The notes below the pieces were generated by a model. It was given only the letters and a program-made list of their open reading frames with translations. It was not told where the DNA came from and did not search any database. From Choanephora cucurbitarum (lineage: Eukaryota > Mucoromycota > Mucoromycetes > Mucorales > Choanephoraceae), in contig JAIWNI010000136.1 in NCBI GenBank assembly GCA_025331435.1, positions 1 through 64,000 on the forward strand: DNA of 64,000 nt, read 5' to 3'. Positions 32,256-44,269 of this stretch are shown here, one piece after another. The stretch's first letter is position 1, and each line of letters begins with the position of its first letter. The translations under genes and the position numbers were made by a program.

Positions 32256-35200
32256 ACTTTTCAGATTTTGACTTCACAAAGGTTGCTTGCATATAGTTTC
32301 GAGGTTGGAGTCTTTGCGAGAAAGCGAAGAAGGCCTGTGAAGTGCGCCTCTAAAAAAGTGCTTGTCATGTATTGCTATGAAATAAATAAATAAAAATGCA
32401 AGGTATGAAGCTAAGCGATGCAAAGCTGTTCAAAGAGGCCAAACTTTTTGCAACCGCAAGCAGAACTATTCCAGATGAAATAATCTTTGTACAGCGTTGG
32501 AATAGAGAAAGCTAATTGCTTAACTTATTCGATGGCAATTACCATGAACTTGTCCTTGCCATTATTTAGGTCTTGGTTGTTCTTCAAATATAGGTACTTA
32601 TGGCTACTTGCAGCTTCTTCAAAATTAGCATTCTTATGTGCTTGGACGAGGCACAAGAATTGCTGTTCAGATATTCTCAAAGTGAGAATAACAGTCATTG
32701 AAAAGTATTAGTTGGGAGTTATTCATTGACTGTTGCTAGTACCTACTTCCAAGTCAACAAGAACACACAAGTCGTATGTTAGAGACAAGGGCAACTCTGG
32801 CAAGAAGTGAAGAAAAGCGTCGGATGAAGACAAGTTTGCTTTAATTGAACATGTTGCATTAAAATTGATAGCGAACATTCAAGATCTTCAGTTCCTCTCC
32901 CAATGAGAAGATATTTGGACAGTAGAGTTTAAGGTCTCGATGTGTTGGGAATAACGCAAAGTACGTTAGAAAAATGAAGATTAGAAGTCATCAAACGTAT
33001 AAGGATTTAAGGCATCTGATTTGGAAAGAAAACTGGCAGCTGTATCATCTTAGGTAGACTGACGAAAATGAAGGAATTGACCTTTAGATCACTTCTTATG
33101 AAAATTCGTCAGTTTTATGCTATTTTTACTGCTTTATTTTTATTCTGGTTCATAAATAAAGCATTTGTGAAAACAATTTAACAAAACGTATAGTACAAAG
33201 TGTAGTGATCTCAAGTTCTAACCTTTTTACACCAATCCCCTTGGGTTATTCTAAGGTTGTTGCATGTAACTATCGTTAAGTTAGCCTTAGATCAACATCG
33301 AACCGATTCTCTAAATTCACTTCAAAAGACATTTTCAAATCATTATATAGAAGCAATAAGCTGAAATTTAACCTACCAGGCAAAAAGTCTCAAATCTATA
33401 TGGTCAAAATACCAAACTCTTAGTCACCATTCACGGAACTTTGCATCTTACCTATTTATTCCCTTTTTTATAATTGCCGCTTTTTTATCATGTATTGATC
33501 TATTACGATTACTGTTTTACCCATAAACAACTTTATATTATAATAAAGTCTGAGATTTGTTTGCAATATGTACATAGACTCCATATGTTTCGCAACAGTC
33601 TCCTTGTTTCAACCCTGCAATTAATGAGGCCATATATAGACATTTCCGCAGCAAAAAGTTTGAACCCCTTACTCGTTTGTCGGCCACCTTGCGCCAAAAA
33701 ATAGCCAGTTATCTTTTGGACCTTAACATTGACAACAATATGAGGAGATATTAAAAGAATATGTGCCGTTTGACAACAAGAAAAACAGGTGCAGTATGTT
33801 GAGTGATAGAAGCCCTGATCGACCTAGCAAGCCAAACGGCTCAAGCGTAAGAGCTGATTGGTGAAAAGAAAACTGATAGCATCTTGAAGTCTGCATGGCC
33901 TCATTTGCTTAAAGTAAACAGCATTACGATCCACACCGCTTTGATGACAGTCTCTTCAAGAAACTTTATTCAATCTCTCGCTGTCAGCCAAATTTCGCGA
34001 TAAAAATTGAGTCTTCCTCTTGCTTTGTACACCTCATTGGCGAAATCAATCCTCATTTATCAACTCTTGGTCGTTTGACTCTAAATTACTGCCGTCTTAT
34101 CATGTTCTTTCTAGCTCTGTGCAAATACTATGGTATGGAAAGCATAATGTCCTTTCAATTCAAGGGCCTGAACGTGACATTCAATATTACCCATTTCCAC
34201 TAAGGTATTTATTTTGTATGTAAGTTAAAACTAATTAGTTTTCCTTCCACTATATCAGACTGTCGCTCTCGATGCTTTGTTGAGTATCTCTTCTGTGTTT
34301 GAGAAGTATTGTGTCTAACAATTACAACAATTACAGCGATCATTACCAATAACTTTCTTCCCATACACTACAATGAAATTGATGCATGGCTTGAATTCCA
34401 ACAAAACAAAAAAATCACAGAGAAGGTGCTGTCTTCATGTTTGTCCTAATCCTGCTTTTGTCTTAATTTTTCTGTCTATACAATTCAACAAAGGTTGTTT
34501 CTAGAGTCACTGTATACTAGATAAAGCTCACACATTTCTTTACATGTACTGAGAGCAATAACTTCAACAACCCCTTCAGGATTGTGTGCCCGTTTCAACT
34601 TACCAGTCAGCCTTCCATAAACTACACAAATCATCACTCTCATCGCTCGCATCTTCCTCGTCGACGGCCTTTCGCAAGCAAACTGCCCAAACAAAAGACG
34701 GTAAGGTTATTTGTACAGGAATACTGGCCGTGATGACTCGCAACGCATTTTCTCAGCTCGCCTGCCCTTCACTCCTATTCTTTGCTTTACATTCAGTCTT
34801 TTCTTTCCTCCATCGTGACATATAAAGGACTTTAAATAAATGCTGACACTACATGCACTAATATCCCAGCCATAGGCGGATGTCAGTTTATTCCAGACAA
34901 TGAAATTTGAGGGAATGCTAGCATGCGACAACAAAATGGTTCCTAAATATAAACTATGCGCTCTCTATTTTTATCTTACAATTCAAGCACTCAAGCGGCA
35001 ACGAAAGACTCACAGCCTATTGTAGTCAACTTCCAAGTTAAGCAAGTCCCTTTAACGCCTTCGACTAGGATAAATATGACATTGAGCTGTTGCCTTCTGA
35101 TCAAGTAGAGCAAGTTGTTTTATAGAGCTACTCAAATTCTGCAATTGTTCTCACGATATAAACGAAGAGTTAAACATGACTTCTTTTGTAGGTGTCGAGT

Positions 35201-36866
35201 TTACGAGCATAGGTGAGCTTAGAAGCAAGGTTCAAGAAGTAGGTAGTCAGTTCAATTGTCATCACTACTGTCAAGGGCGTTAAATAACGCTTCTTCACCA
35301 CGTTATATAAACCTTATGGTGTTTGCAGAAGAGGAAGAAGACTCAGTTTAAGGAAGCGTCGTTAATCTGATTTTCTTCATTAAAAGCTCTACAGAAGGCG
35401 ACCAAAGATACTAGGTAATTGAACAGTAAACATTTTATCAGCGAAAGAAAAAGGTGGTAGAAGAAAATGTTCTTTGTATGTCTACGCTTCCAAAGAACAC
35501 GGAGCCATGTATGCTTGGGCAGTTAGACAAGTAATCATTGATCATGGCCGTCCTCTTGTCAATGGTCCGTCTGCTTATCCTGTCTTTCGAATGCTTGCTT
35601 CAGAATGCCTCGAACTTGCCTGCAACATGATGAGGAAAGAAAAAGCATATAGTATCGTTTTGAGGGTAAGTTTAATGTGCGAACGATCTGTTCAGGCAAA
35701 TCACTATTATTTTAATAACACCATTTAAAACAATGCGCTTACAAGATGCTGAAGACTGTATTAGTGTATTTATATCCCAACTTGTTTTATTCAGTTTGTA
35801 TAAGATTGAACATCTCCCTTGAGTTTCTGAGACGGATACAAAGTTTATTTGAGTGCTAGAAATTATATAAATACATCTCTCGTAAGAATTGCAAGAAAAG
35901 AATAGTGATGTGCACATCACCTTGAAGAATTTGTAAAATAGTCATCGAGGTTACTGCGGTGGCATCTTTGCAGACATGCCTGAGCCTATTGCTGATTGAT
36001 ACATTCTGGACATTGGATCCGTAGTAAGACAGATAGCGGAAACAGAATGAGTACTGTCTCTTTTATGCACAGTCATAGTAGAGAAGAGTTATGTCGTCTT
36101 ACAAGAGAGTTGTAGTTGGCACTATTTACCAGATCTGTAATCACCAAATGCTACTGCCCTATTTTGTAGTAACAAGCACAATTGCATCAGAACATCAACG
36201 AAACCAACTTGTCGCTATCCAAGCCTCTGGTTGCTGAAAGCGTAATGAGGTTTCCCAAGCGTATGAGTGAGTCCTATGCCAATTGAAATCGCTTGCTTGG
36301 CCAGACAAGATCAACGCGAGTCGTCTGCCAACAACTTTATCGCTGACTAAGATCAGGTATTGATGAGTGATATCAAGAATGTGTTTCCTTAATTAAAAAC
36401 ATTTTTCATTACATGCACATCAGGCATGGATTTATAAAGAGACTTATCGAGAACATGACGAAGTAATCTAAGCATGGTGCTCTAGAAGACAATTACATAT
36501 TCATGCTACAATTGCTGATGTAACTCTGATGCTTCATTACTTAGGCAAAACGGCCCGTCTCTTATAAAAAAATCAATTTTGATCTACTCTTCATAAGATT
36601 GCTTACATTAAACGAAATCTTTAATCTTTGAAGGCAAATGTTAATGTTGTTAGTTACCTAACTCTATTTAATAAATGTCTTTCGGCGTATACTTTTCAAG
36701 GTAGTTATTTGTACTAGATGAATATTAGATAGAAATTGTTATCTTGACACGATTTCTTGATGCAGTGATACCATCATTGATGTAAGCAGGACCAACTATC
36801 TCAAGTGTGGCACAGCTACTATTCAGGCACGCATTTGATGTTGGTTGCTCATAAAGAGAATCAACT

Positions 36867-37006
36867 ATAAAACTTAGTAAGGCAAACGATATTAGTATTC
36901 CCGTTTTGCATATCTGGAAGCCAAAATAGAGCTACAAAGACTGAAAGAGTGCATCTGGATATGCAAAACGGGAATGCTAATGTCGTTCGCTTTATAAAAA
37001 TTTTAT
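36867..37006. mobile_element. Palindromic MITE, copy 1 of a family shared with 63154-63287
   Basis: Imperfect inverted repeat of about 47 bp per arm. The left arm contains TATTCCCGTTTTGCATAT and the right arm ATATGCAAAACGGGAATGC. The centre includes GGAAGCCAAAATAGAGCTAC followed by AAAGACTG. The same order, reverse-complemented, occurs at 63154-63287 (GTAGCTTTATTTTGGCTTCC), so the two are diverged copies in opposite orientation. Confidence 0.8.
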
Positions 37007-40000
37007 AAGTAGATGTACTTTATATGGTAGTATTCAGCTAATTATAGAAAGGTGAATTTCGATTCAGAATCGAAACTCCTTAATGGACGGCACAGATAAG
37101 TCATGAAGCTTTTAGTTTGCTAAGAAATACGAAAACATACATATGGCACAGCGTTGGACTGAAAGAGGGTAGAGATGGTTTTTGGGCAAAGTATAATACT
37201 CAAAGTATAGCAACAATGTTTAGTTTGTATATGCAGCTTGAATATATTGGTCAATAACTTAGCTATAGAATCACTTGTGTACAGACGAAGAGGTTGAATA
37301 AATGAGCAGCAATCCAATGAAGTTTATTTTACCAAATGATATCAGTTGTCCTGCAGTATCTCAATTAACATAAACGTGTTTTGTTTGCTGTAGGCATCTC
37401 TTTATTGATAACAACCTTGCCCAATTAGAATGTGATTGCAAAGCACATTCGCTCACCAGTTTATTGGATTTCAAAGTCATCGTAGGCATGCAAGCTGCTC
37501 AACACTAATGTGTAGATGATAAGTTAGTGTGTAACTGGCTTATTGCTGGTATGACAATAGTCCATTTTTGGGTTGAAAAAGATTATTTCTAATAAATTCA
37601 ACTTCTTAAACAATATGTTACACGGTACAAATCAATTAATGTCAAATCAGAACTTCACCTATCTCTTTGCTTCATGGCTTTTGTTTAATGAGTAAATAAT
37701 GCAGGCATTATCTTAATAGCTTGTATTGAGTTGCCCAAGGCGAGAGAAAGGGGGAATTATAGAATACGCACCTAGAAAAACGGTAATAGGATAAACCAGC
37801 GAATTTTGCCGAGCTATGAATGGCAATGACGGAGAAAGCTTAAATATGTTACAAGAATTAAACACAGCTGATGCGAAACAGATATGGGGCATAGATATCA
37901 ATCAACTCAGTACTCAAGGATGAATAAAGTTGATTTTTGAAAAGCAGTTAAGAAGCATACTATGCGAACACATGTTAGTACTTAAAAGCGCTGACTGGAG
38001 CATTGAGATAAAGAAGACAAAGGAAGATATACAAAAAAAGGCCTACATTAACCATTTCTCAATGCTGGAAAAGAAACGCTTTTTGTAGACACCTAGTTGT
38101 AAAGCAAGAGATTCTGATAGGAATAAATAGGTTGGTAATTTTACTCATTTTGATACAAGCAAAAATTGTTTTTAGCACACTAAGAGACTTATATCAAGAA
38201 ACAAAAATATTAGTTAAGGTGGTTGAGTGTCAACCACAAACTGCGGCCTTATATACTCTTTTTTTTTTTAGATAGTGGGACTCGTGATTGGGACAAACAA
38301 TCAACTGTTCACAATACAAAAATTGACGAAGTTTTCTCAAACTTTGAGGTAGCCAATACTGGTTGTTATGTAGCCTCAATGCCATCACCACATTATCCCA
38401 TCTACATTCAATACACACAGTCTTAATAATAAGGCCTTCAACAACTAGTTTTTTGTTTGATTTTTGTTTAAATTTCAAACATCAAAAACTGGGACAGACA
38501 GACAGACAGACAGAACGTTTCCAATAGGCGTTCTTCAAACTCAGTTGAGTATATAACGCCTAAAAAGGAGGATTCATTCTTTAAGCAATGCAATCGAATT
38601 GATAGGCTACCTTTCAAATTCATTTTGTAATGAGAAAATTGTAATGGGATTTAGTGGAAGAATGAATCTCCCTCAATGTACCAGTTAAATTACAAGAGAA
38701 CTATTTCCGAGCAACAAAACACAGTAGCCTATTTTGGTTTTTATAAGGTTTGGCTTGGCAAAAGCCTAAAGAAAAGAGCTATTAGTTGTGTAATAAGGAG
38801 TTTCTCCAGCAATCAAACAAAAGCCCACACATAGAATAGCCAACAAATGCACTTTTACAGTAAGCACATATGCTTTTTTTGAAACCTAGATACACGTGGA
38901 TAGATGCAGAAGATGCTCTGGTTTTTGAATGTGATTGATAGCAATGGAACAAAGTATATTCGCTTCTTCTTTATAAGTATGCCCATTAGACCTTGTGAAA
39001 AAGTCAAACTTTCTCTTTTGAAGCAACTCAACACATGATACATCACTGCACCTAATTTTTTTTTTATAAAGGTATGATTTAGCTATAATATAATAGGATA
39101 CAATTTTGAGTATTCCAGACCTTAAATAACTAATGCTTGAAGGAACAAATTCTCTTTATTCTTTTTTTTTTGCTTGGTTCTCATGCTATTTCTGAGGTCA
39201 GTATCATAGCATTAGAACCTTTCCAAAGCTGTGTGTAGTGATGCAAGATAGCATGAAATAACTAAAATTTGTCATGTTTTGTTATGTTAATGAAAGTTAT
39301 GTCAAAACCAAGTAATTATTCTGGAATTTCTACGTAGCAATACTCAACTTTTGTCTGAGCACATTCAATTAAACGTATACACACATTTGTGTCTCTCACA
39401 GCCTTGCTTTTTTTTTCTGTTTTTGACGCTTTTGCTTTAATTGCTAAATTATAAAGAATCTGATGTGGGAAATGGGGGTTTCATCTTAAAGTAGTTTATG
39501 CATAAAATTTTGACAATACAGATGCCAGCAGTCTGAAACTAGACCAATGAGAAAGTTCTTTGAGCTGTCAATCCCAAGAATGGAAAAATTGAAGAAATTT
39601 TATAGGATTCAAACCACAAGTCTGTTTTTCTCATTAAAGTTAGCTTCGACATTTTTCAATCTTATTTTTTTCGCAATAATCCGTCAAAAGGAACAATACA
39701 TAAAGGTTCGGCCTTTTCTCTCCTTAATATCATCTTTGTGTAGCTGGGAATTACCAAACCTTTGGCACGGTATCACAACATGGTTGCCTGTTTCAAGCAC
39801 AGTCACTATTTGTTGTTTAATTTGTAGAATGTCAGCTTTTTCCTCTTTTTTGTTTTTTATATTTATATCAAAAGTCAAAAAATTAGGGCAATATAACACG
39901 TAAGCAAACACGGAAGGGCTAAGCACCACTCATTCTAATGATGCTTCTAGTATTGTATACTTCGATTATGAATTTACATGCAACATCTAAAAAAGACTTA

Positions 40001-40510
40001 AAAATATCTATATTTCAAAATTTAGCGAGTTTGGTTGCCTGACGTTCTTGAACAAATATTAAACACATTAAGATTACAGAAGAGGACACGAAAGGCATTT
40101 CGACGAAAACAAAAGGTAGAAAAGAAAAAATCCCCACATCTTCAACCATTTTGTTTCAAGACTTTATGAAGAATGAGTGTTAAGAGTACAGATCCAAAGA
40201 AAAAAAAAGCAGATCCGAGACAATATCAAATATCTCAAGCACATCTTTTGCGTCTCGGATTTTTTCAGTCACTTTCGGTTTTTCCAGGACAACCATCACA
40301 GAATCTCCTGAATGCTAGTCAACTAAAATCGAGAAAAAATATACGTTCGGAAGATTAAAATTCAAACTTTGCCACAAGCAGTTTCCACAGAATTTTCCAT
40401 ATTATGGAACGATCGAGTAAGTAAAAGAACATTCTGATATACGAGCCTTTTTGTTAAATTATCAGTTTAGTCCAAATACACGCACCCCGGTCACTACGTT
40501 GCTTGCAAAA

Positions 40511-40533
40511 GGGGAGGGAGGGAGGGAGGGAGG
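40511..40533. repeat. G-rich (GGGA)n tract with quadruplex potential
   Basis: GGGGAGGGAGGGAGGGAGGG continues with AGG. Further G runs lie at 40670-40681 and 40712-40718. Such G-rich DNA is out of character with the AT-rich surroundings. Confidence 0.8.
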
Positions 40534-41868
40534 TAACGTAGCAAGTCTTTGTTCCTGCGCCATCCAAGCCGAGGAGGCCTGATTTCCTGTACAGCAAAGA
40601 GAAAAGCCTCCCAAAAGACAGAGATTTTACTTCACCCCAATATACTCTTGGGCATATCCACAAGATCAAGGGGGGGGGAGGTGTTTTGTCATAACTCTTG
40701 TGAATTCCTGCGGGGGGAGTGCAAAACAACAGGGCTACCTACCCGGGAATCGCATATATGGTTTGAAGTCTTGGAATACCATTCTCGTCAAGCTGGTATA
40801 AAAGTTTACTTAACAATAACCGGTTTGGATACTCTTTGCTTAATAAATAAGCTCAGACAACTCGTATCTTTCGAACTGAAATTTTGATTGCAAGACAACT
40901 CTACCTATTTATTCATGAGTTTGCTCGTATTCATCTCATTATGCCATTAACTTTATATAACTCAAAACTTTCAAAATGTACCGGTTCTTAACCTATACCT
41001 ATTGGCTTATTAATATCTACTTGGACTACTGGTATTTGTTGGATAGACGTATATCGGCGCTTCCTCCCCTTTAAACAGTGCATCCGGTGCAACTTCGTAT
41101 CGAATGCGGTTATCTAATGTGTGGTCTGCTTATGTTTGGCAACACTTTTGATACTATCTTGTACATTTGCATAGATATTAACGGTAATAAGATAAAATGA
41201 ACAAACTTTTTAGAGAAAAAAATGACAGTCTTTTCTTTTGCATGTTGTACAGAGCCGCCTCTATTTTTTGGGTTCTTCCTTATCGGACATCAAGTTAAAT
41301 GTTCGCAAAAATTAAGAACTCTTCTTCTTTTTTTTCTCTCTCTTCCAAATTCTTTGCGTATACAGAAGACATCTACGCTCATTGGTGCTTGGCTTTTCAG
41401 GCACTAAATTGCATACAGACGTCAAACTCTGTTTATGCATGCGTAAGAGAGCACGAAGTATGGAAAGGCGGATGGCAAGGCATGGAGAAATCGGAAAAAT
41501 AGGAAGAGTCGCTAGCCTATTCTTGTAAGGTCATATGGACGTAGAGAAGGGCTTCGAAGCAGTGCATCTTAATCATCGGATAGTTTTGCAATGCTTTCGT
41601 CTTTCCAAGTGGAGAAGCCAGCGCTTATCCGTTAAACTCACTCGACGAGAACGGCGAATCTTTTCAGGAACTAATAACTCTTGCTTCCCTCGAAGGGTCC
41701 CTGGGAAGCCCGTTAATTAATCGTCAGCTATTGAAGGGTGGCTTTTATCAAACTGGCGCTTCAACAAATCAGAGAAAGCTTAAAATAATTTACATCCTGA
41801 GTAGAGGGAGAGATATAAAACATGCTCGTTCTGTATCCCTTCCTATAAAAATAAACCTTTTATTGTTT

Positions 41869-43754
41869 CTAACTTTCTTGATGAGTCTGATGTACTAAGG
41901 GTCGCATAGTGGGAAATGCTAGCACTTCTCGTATATGAGAAGCACCCGTAATTAATTGTACTACCCGATCAATACCCATTCCCCATCCAGCTGTAGGAGG
42001 CAATGCATATTCGAGGGCATCACAAAAATCGTCATCTGGTAAGGGTGCCTCAAAATCACCATCATCTCTGTCTTTAAGCTGCAGTGCAAATCGTCTACGT
42101 TGTTCTTTAGGGTCGTTTAATTCTTCATAGGCGTTTACAATCTCTTTTCCTCCAACAAATAACTCAAATCTTGCAGCTACTGTGTGTCCCTAAAAATTAT
42201 AATCAAATCAGATCTTTTTTTTTCTCCGTTCAAGAATCAAGATTTTACATTTTCATCGATGAACTCTTTTGCCAAAGGACTTAATGCAAGTGGGTGATTA
42301 TATAAAAACGTAGGCTGAATACATTCGGGCTCGATGAATTCAGAGATAAGCTTATCCAATATACGAGAAAGCGTTAAGGGACCTGTTAGCTTGATTCCGC
42401 GTTTCTCACATAGCGATACCAATCTATCAACCGCCATATCTAAAAGATTGTTTTAGCAGTATATTGTACAGGTTTCAACTAAACAAACCTTCATTCTCCA
42501 AAAATTTTAACGAAGCACCTAATTCAGCAGCCAGCCTACTGGTCACATCAATTCGATTGAAAGGGCGTTGGAAACTAATCAAATCAGCTGATCTTGTATG
42601 TATAGGTGAGTTGCCGCAGATAGTGGTAACCATTTCGGATAACAACGTTTCTGTGTCTTGCATAAGGCTTTCTAGATTACCATAGGCTTGGTAGAACTCA
42701 CATGTAGTAAATTCAGGATTATGATCCGCATCGATACCCTCATTCCTGAATTGCTTGCCAATTTCATACACTTTGTCCAGACCACCTATCACAAGTTGCT
42801 TTAAGTATAGTTCTGGAGCAATGCGTAGCTGCATACTCATATCAAGTGCATGAGCATGAGTCTCGAATGGACGGGCATTAGCGCCACCTGCTTTTGAGGA
42901 TAGCATAGGTGTTTCTACTTCAAGGAAACCTCGCTGATCAAGAAATTGCCGAACAAATTTGATGATAGACGATCTTGTTCTCAAGATTTTCGAAGATTCT
43001 GGATTGACTAATAAATCCAAATGCCTTGCACGGAATCGCTTTTCCTTTTTAGGCAAAAAAGAAAAGGTTTAGAACTTTGGTTCATATTCATTCAGGCTAT
43101 AAACAAACCTACAGGATCCTTAAGTCCTGATCGAGGAATATCTTGAATACACGGCGAGAGTACTTTAGCCTCATTTGTTACGAAAACACTTAGCTGTCCA
43201 TGATTTGTTTTTCCTGGGACACCAGTAAAAGCTAGATCAAATATGCAAAAGTCAATCACGGGTATTCTTTTCTTGAGTACATAAACAAATCACAGTTTTA
43301 TTGTACATACACACAATATCACCTCGACAAAGTTTTCGGTTATCATCGACAAACTCTTCAGCAGATCCCTTATATCTACCCTTTGATGCAACTACTTGAC
43401 AGAATTCCCCGTTTTGTACGATGTCATAGAAAATTAACTTTGCACTTGATTCTCTTTTTGCCACAATTCGACCTGTCAAAGTGACAAGATCGCTTTCTGC
43501 TTTCTTGCCCTTATCTAAGTAATCATATTTCTGTAGATCTTTTACAGCAACCCAACGACCATGTAATTCAGGTTTAATTGAGAAACGAGGATAACTGAGT
43601 GTTCGATTGTTGTTGTTATGAAAAGCTAGAATTCCCGATTAAATAGTGCTTTGTAGGCATGAAAAAGCATCAAACCTGTGTATCTAAAAGTTCGTTTTGG
43701 GACACAAAGGTGCCTTGGACGTTTTGTCAAGTTAAGCAAGAAACGAAAGGACAT
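41869..43754 (-). CDS. MSK1: Lysyl-tRNA synthetase, class II, predicted mitochondrial
   Basis: Six exons (43676-43754, 43311-43625, 43113-43231, 42489-43044, 42249-42439, 41869-42189) give 526 residues. The N-terminus [17 protein letters not shown] is Arg-rich with no acidic residue, as in mitochondrial presequences. An OB-fold tRNA-binding region follows ([20 protein letters not shown]). The catalytic core has [22 protein letters not shown] with [10 protein letters not shown], motif 2 at [20 protein letters not shown], and motif 3 [15 protein letters not shown]. It charges mitochondrial tRNA-Lys with lysine. It lacks the lysine-rich N-terminal extension of cytosolic fungal LysRS and is close in length to yeast Msk1 (576). 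The gene shares its upstream region with DUG2. Dual targeting cannot be excluded. Confidence 0.92.
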
Positions 43755-44269
43755 AAAGTATTAGTACTGAGGTTATGAAAGAAAAGCAAAGATAAAGTAT
43801 GTGACTTTTTTTTAATTAAAAAAAAAGGGGCCTTGCATTTAGCTTTATTTTATTGGCCAACACTGATTCCATCAAGCATGTTTGCATGTAACATTTTTTG
43901 CACTCTAGATAATGTCTGTAAGAACTACAATGATTTTGTGTGTTGAAAGTATAAACCATTGGCGCATACGACTGCCAAATAGTCTTCTTTTCCTTTGATA
44001 AAACAGCCTTTATTTTTCTCGCTTTTCTTCCTTAGTTTCCTTATTGAAAGAAGAGCGTTCTTCAAGAAGGATACTGAAAGCAGATTCCTTGCCTCGGTAT
44101 CATGGGCATTCATAATGGAGAAATAGCTTATTTGGTTGTTCGCGTATAACTAGATGTCTCCCGGACAGTTTTTCATCCAATCAAATCTATCGCCGATGAC
44201 ATTTTCCTTATTTCAATTTTCTAACTTCTTTTTTTTTCATTTTAGATCTCTTTCTGTATCACAACACCT
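43755..44269. promoter_or_regulatory. Shared upstream region of MSK1 and DUG2
   Basis: 515 bp between divergent start codons with pyrimidine-rich tracts on each coding side. A short open frame at 43925-44113 on the minus strand has no recognised family. An alternative upstream DUG2 first exon (ATG at 44102, donor at 44144) is possible but less likely. Confidence 0.45.

Larger units (their letters stand above)
31018..41868. other. Gene-poor 10.8-kb island
   Basis: No complete gene was found on either strand. Frames are short and codon-poor. A few segments look like decayed coding DNA: 35176-35283 reads MTSFVGVEFTSIGELRSKVQ, somewhat like the FAR1-type N-terminus of Mutator-like transposases. 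35474-35665 reads YASKEHGAMYAWAVRQVI and ends in a donor-like GTAAGT. 38497-38514 is an ACAG microsatellite. Two MITEs and G-rich tracts are listed separately. The island is probably old transposon graveyard or a long regulatory or heterochromatic segment. No tRNA or rRNA was noticed. Confidence 0.45.

Noticed and set aside
35176..35283. Short frame resembling the FAR1-like start of Mutator-type transposases (GVEFTSIGELRSKVQEVG)
   Set aside because: Only about 20 residues of suggestive pattern and no downstream zinc-finger or DDE region in the right frames; noted only in the island description.
39547..39929. Overlapping frames on both strands (118 and 81 codons)
   Set aside because: Neither shows a domain or splice partners; the composition is AT-driven. 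Left as part of the gene-poor island.
44102..44143. Alternative upstream first exon for DUG2 (MGIHNGEIAYLVVR)
   Set aside because: It would need a 169-nt intron ending at TTTAG before 44313; the ATG at 44270 with a 58-nt in-phase intron fits the intron length norm better.
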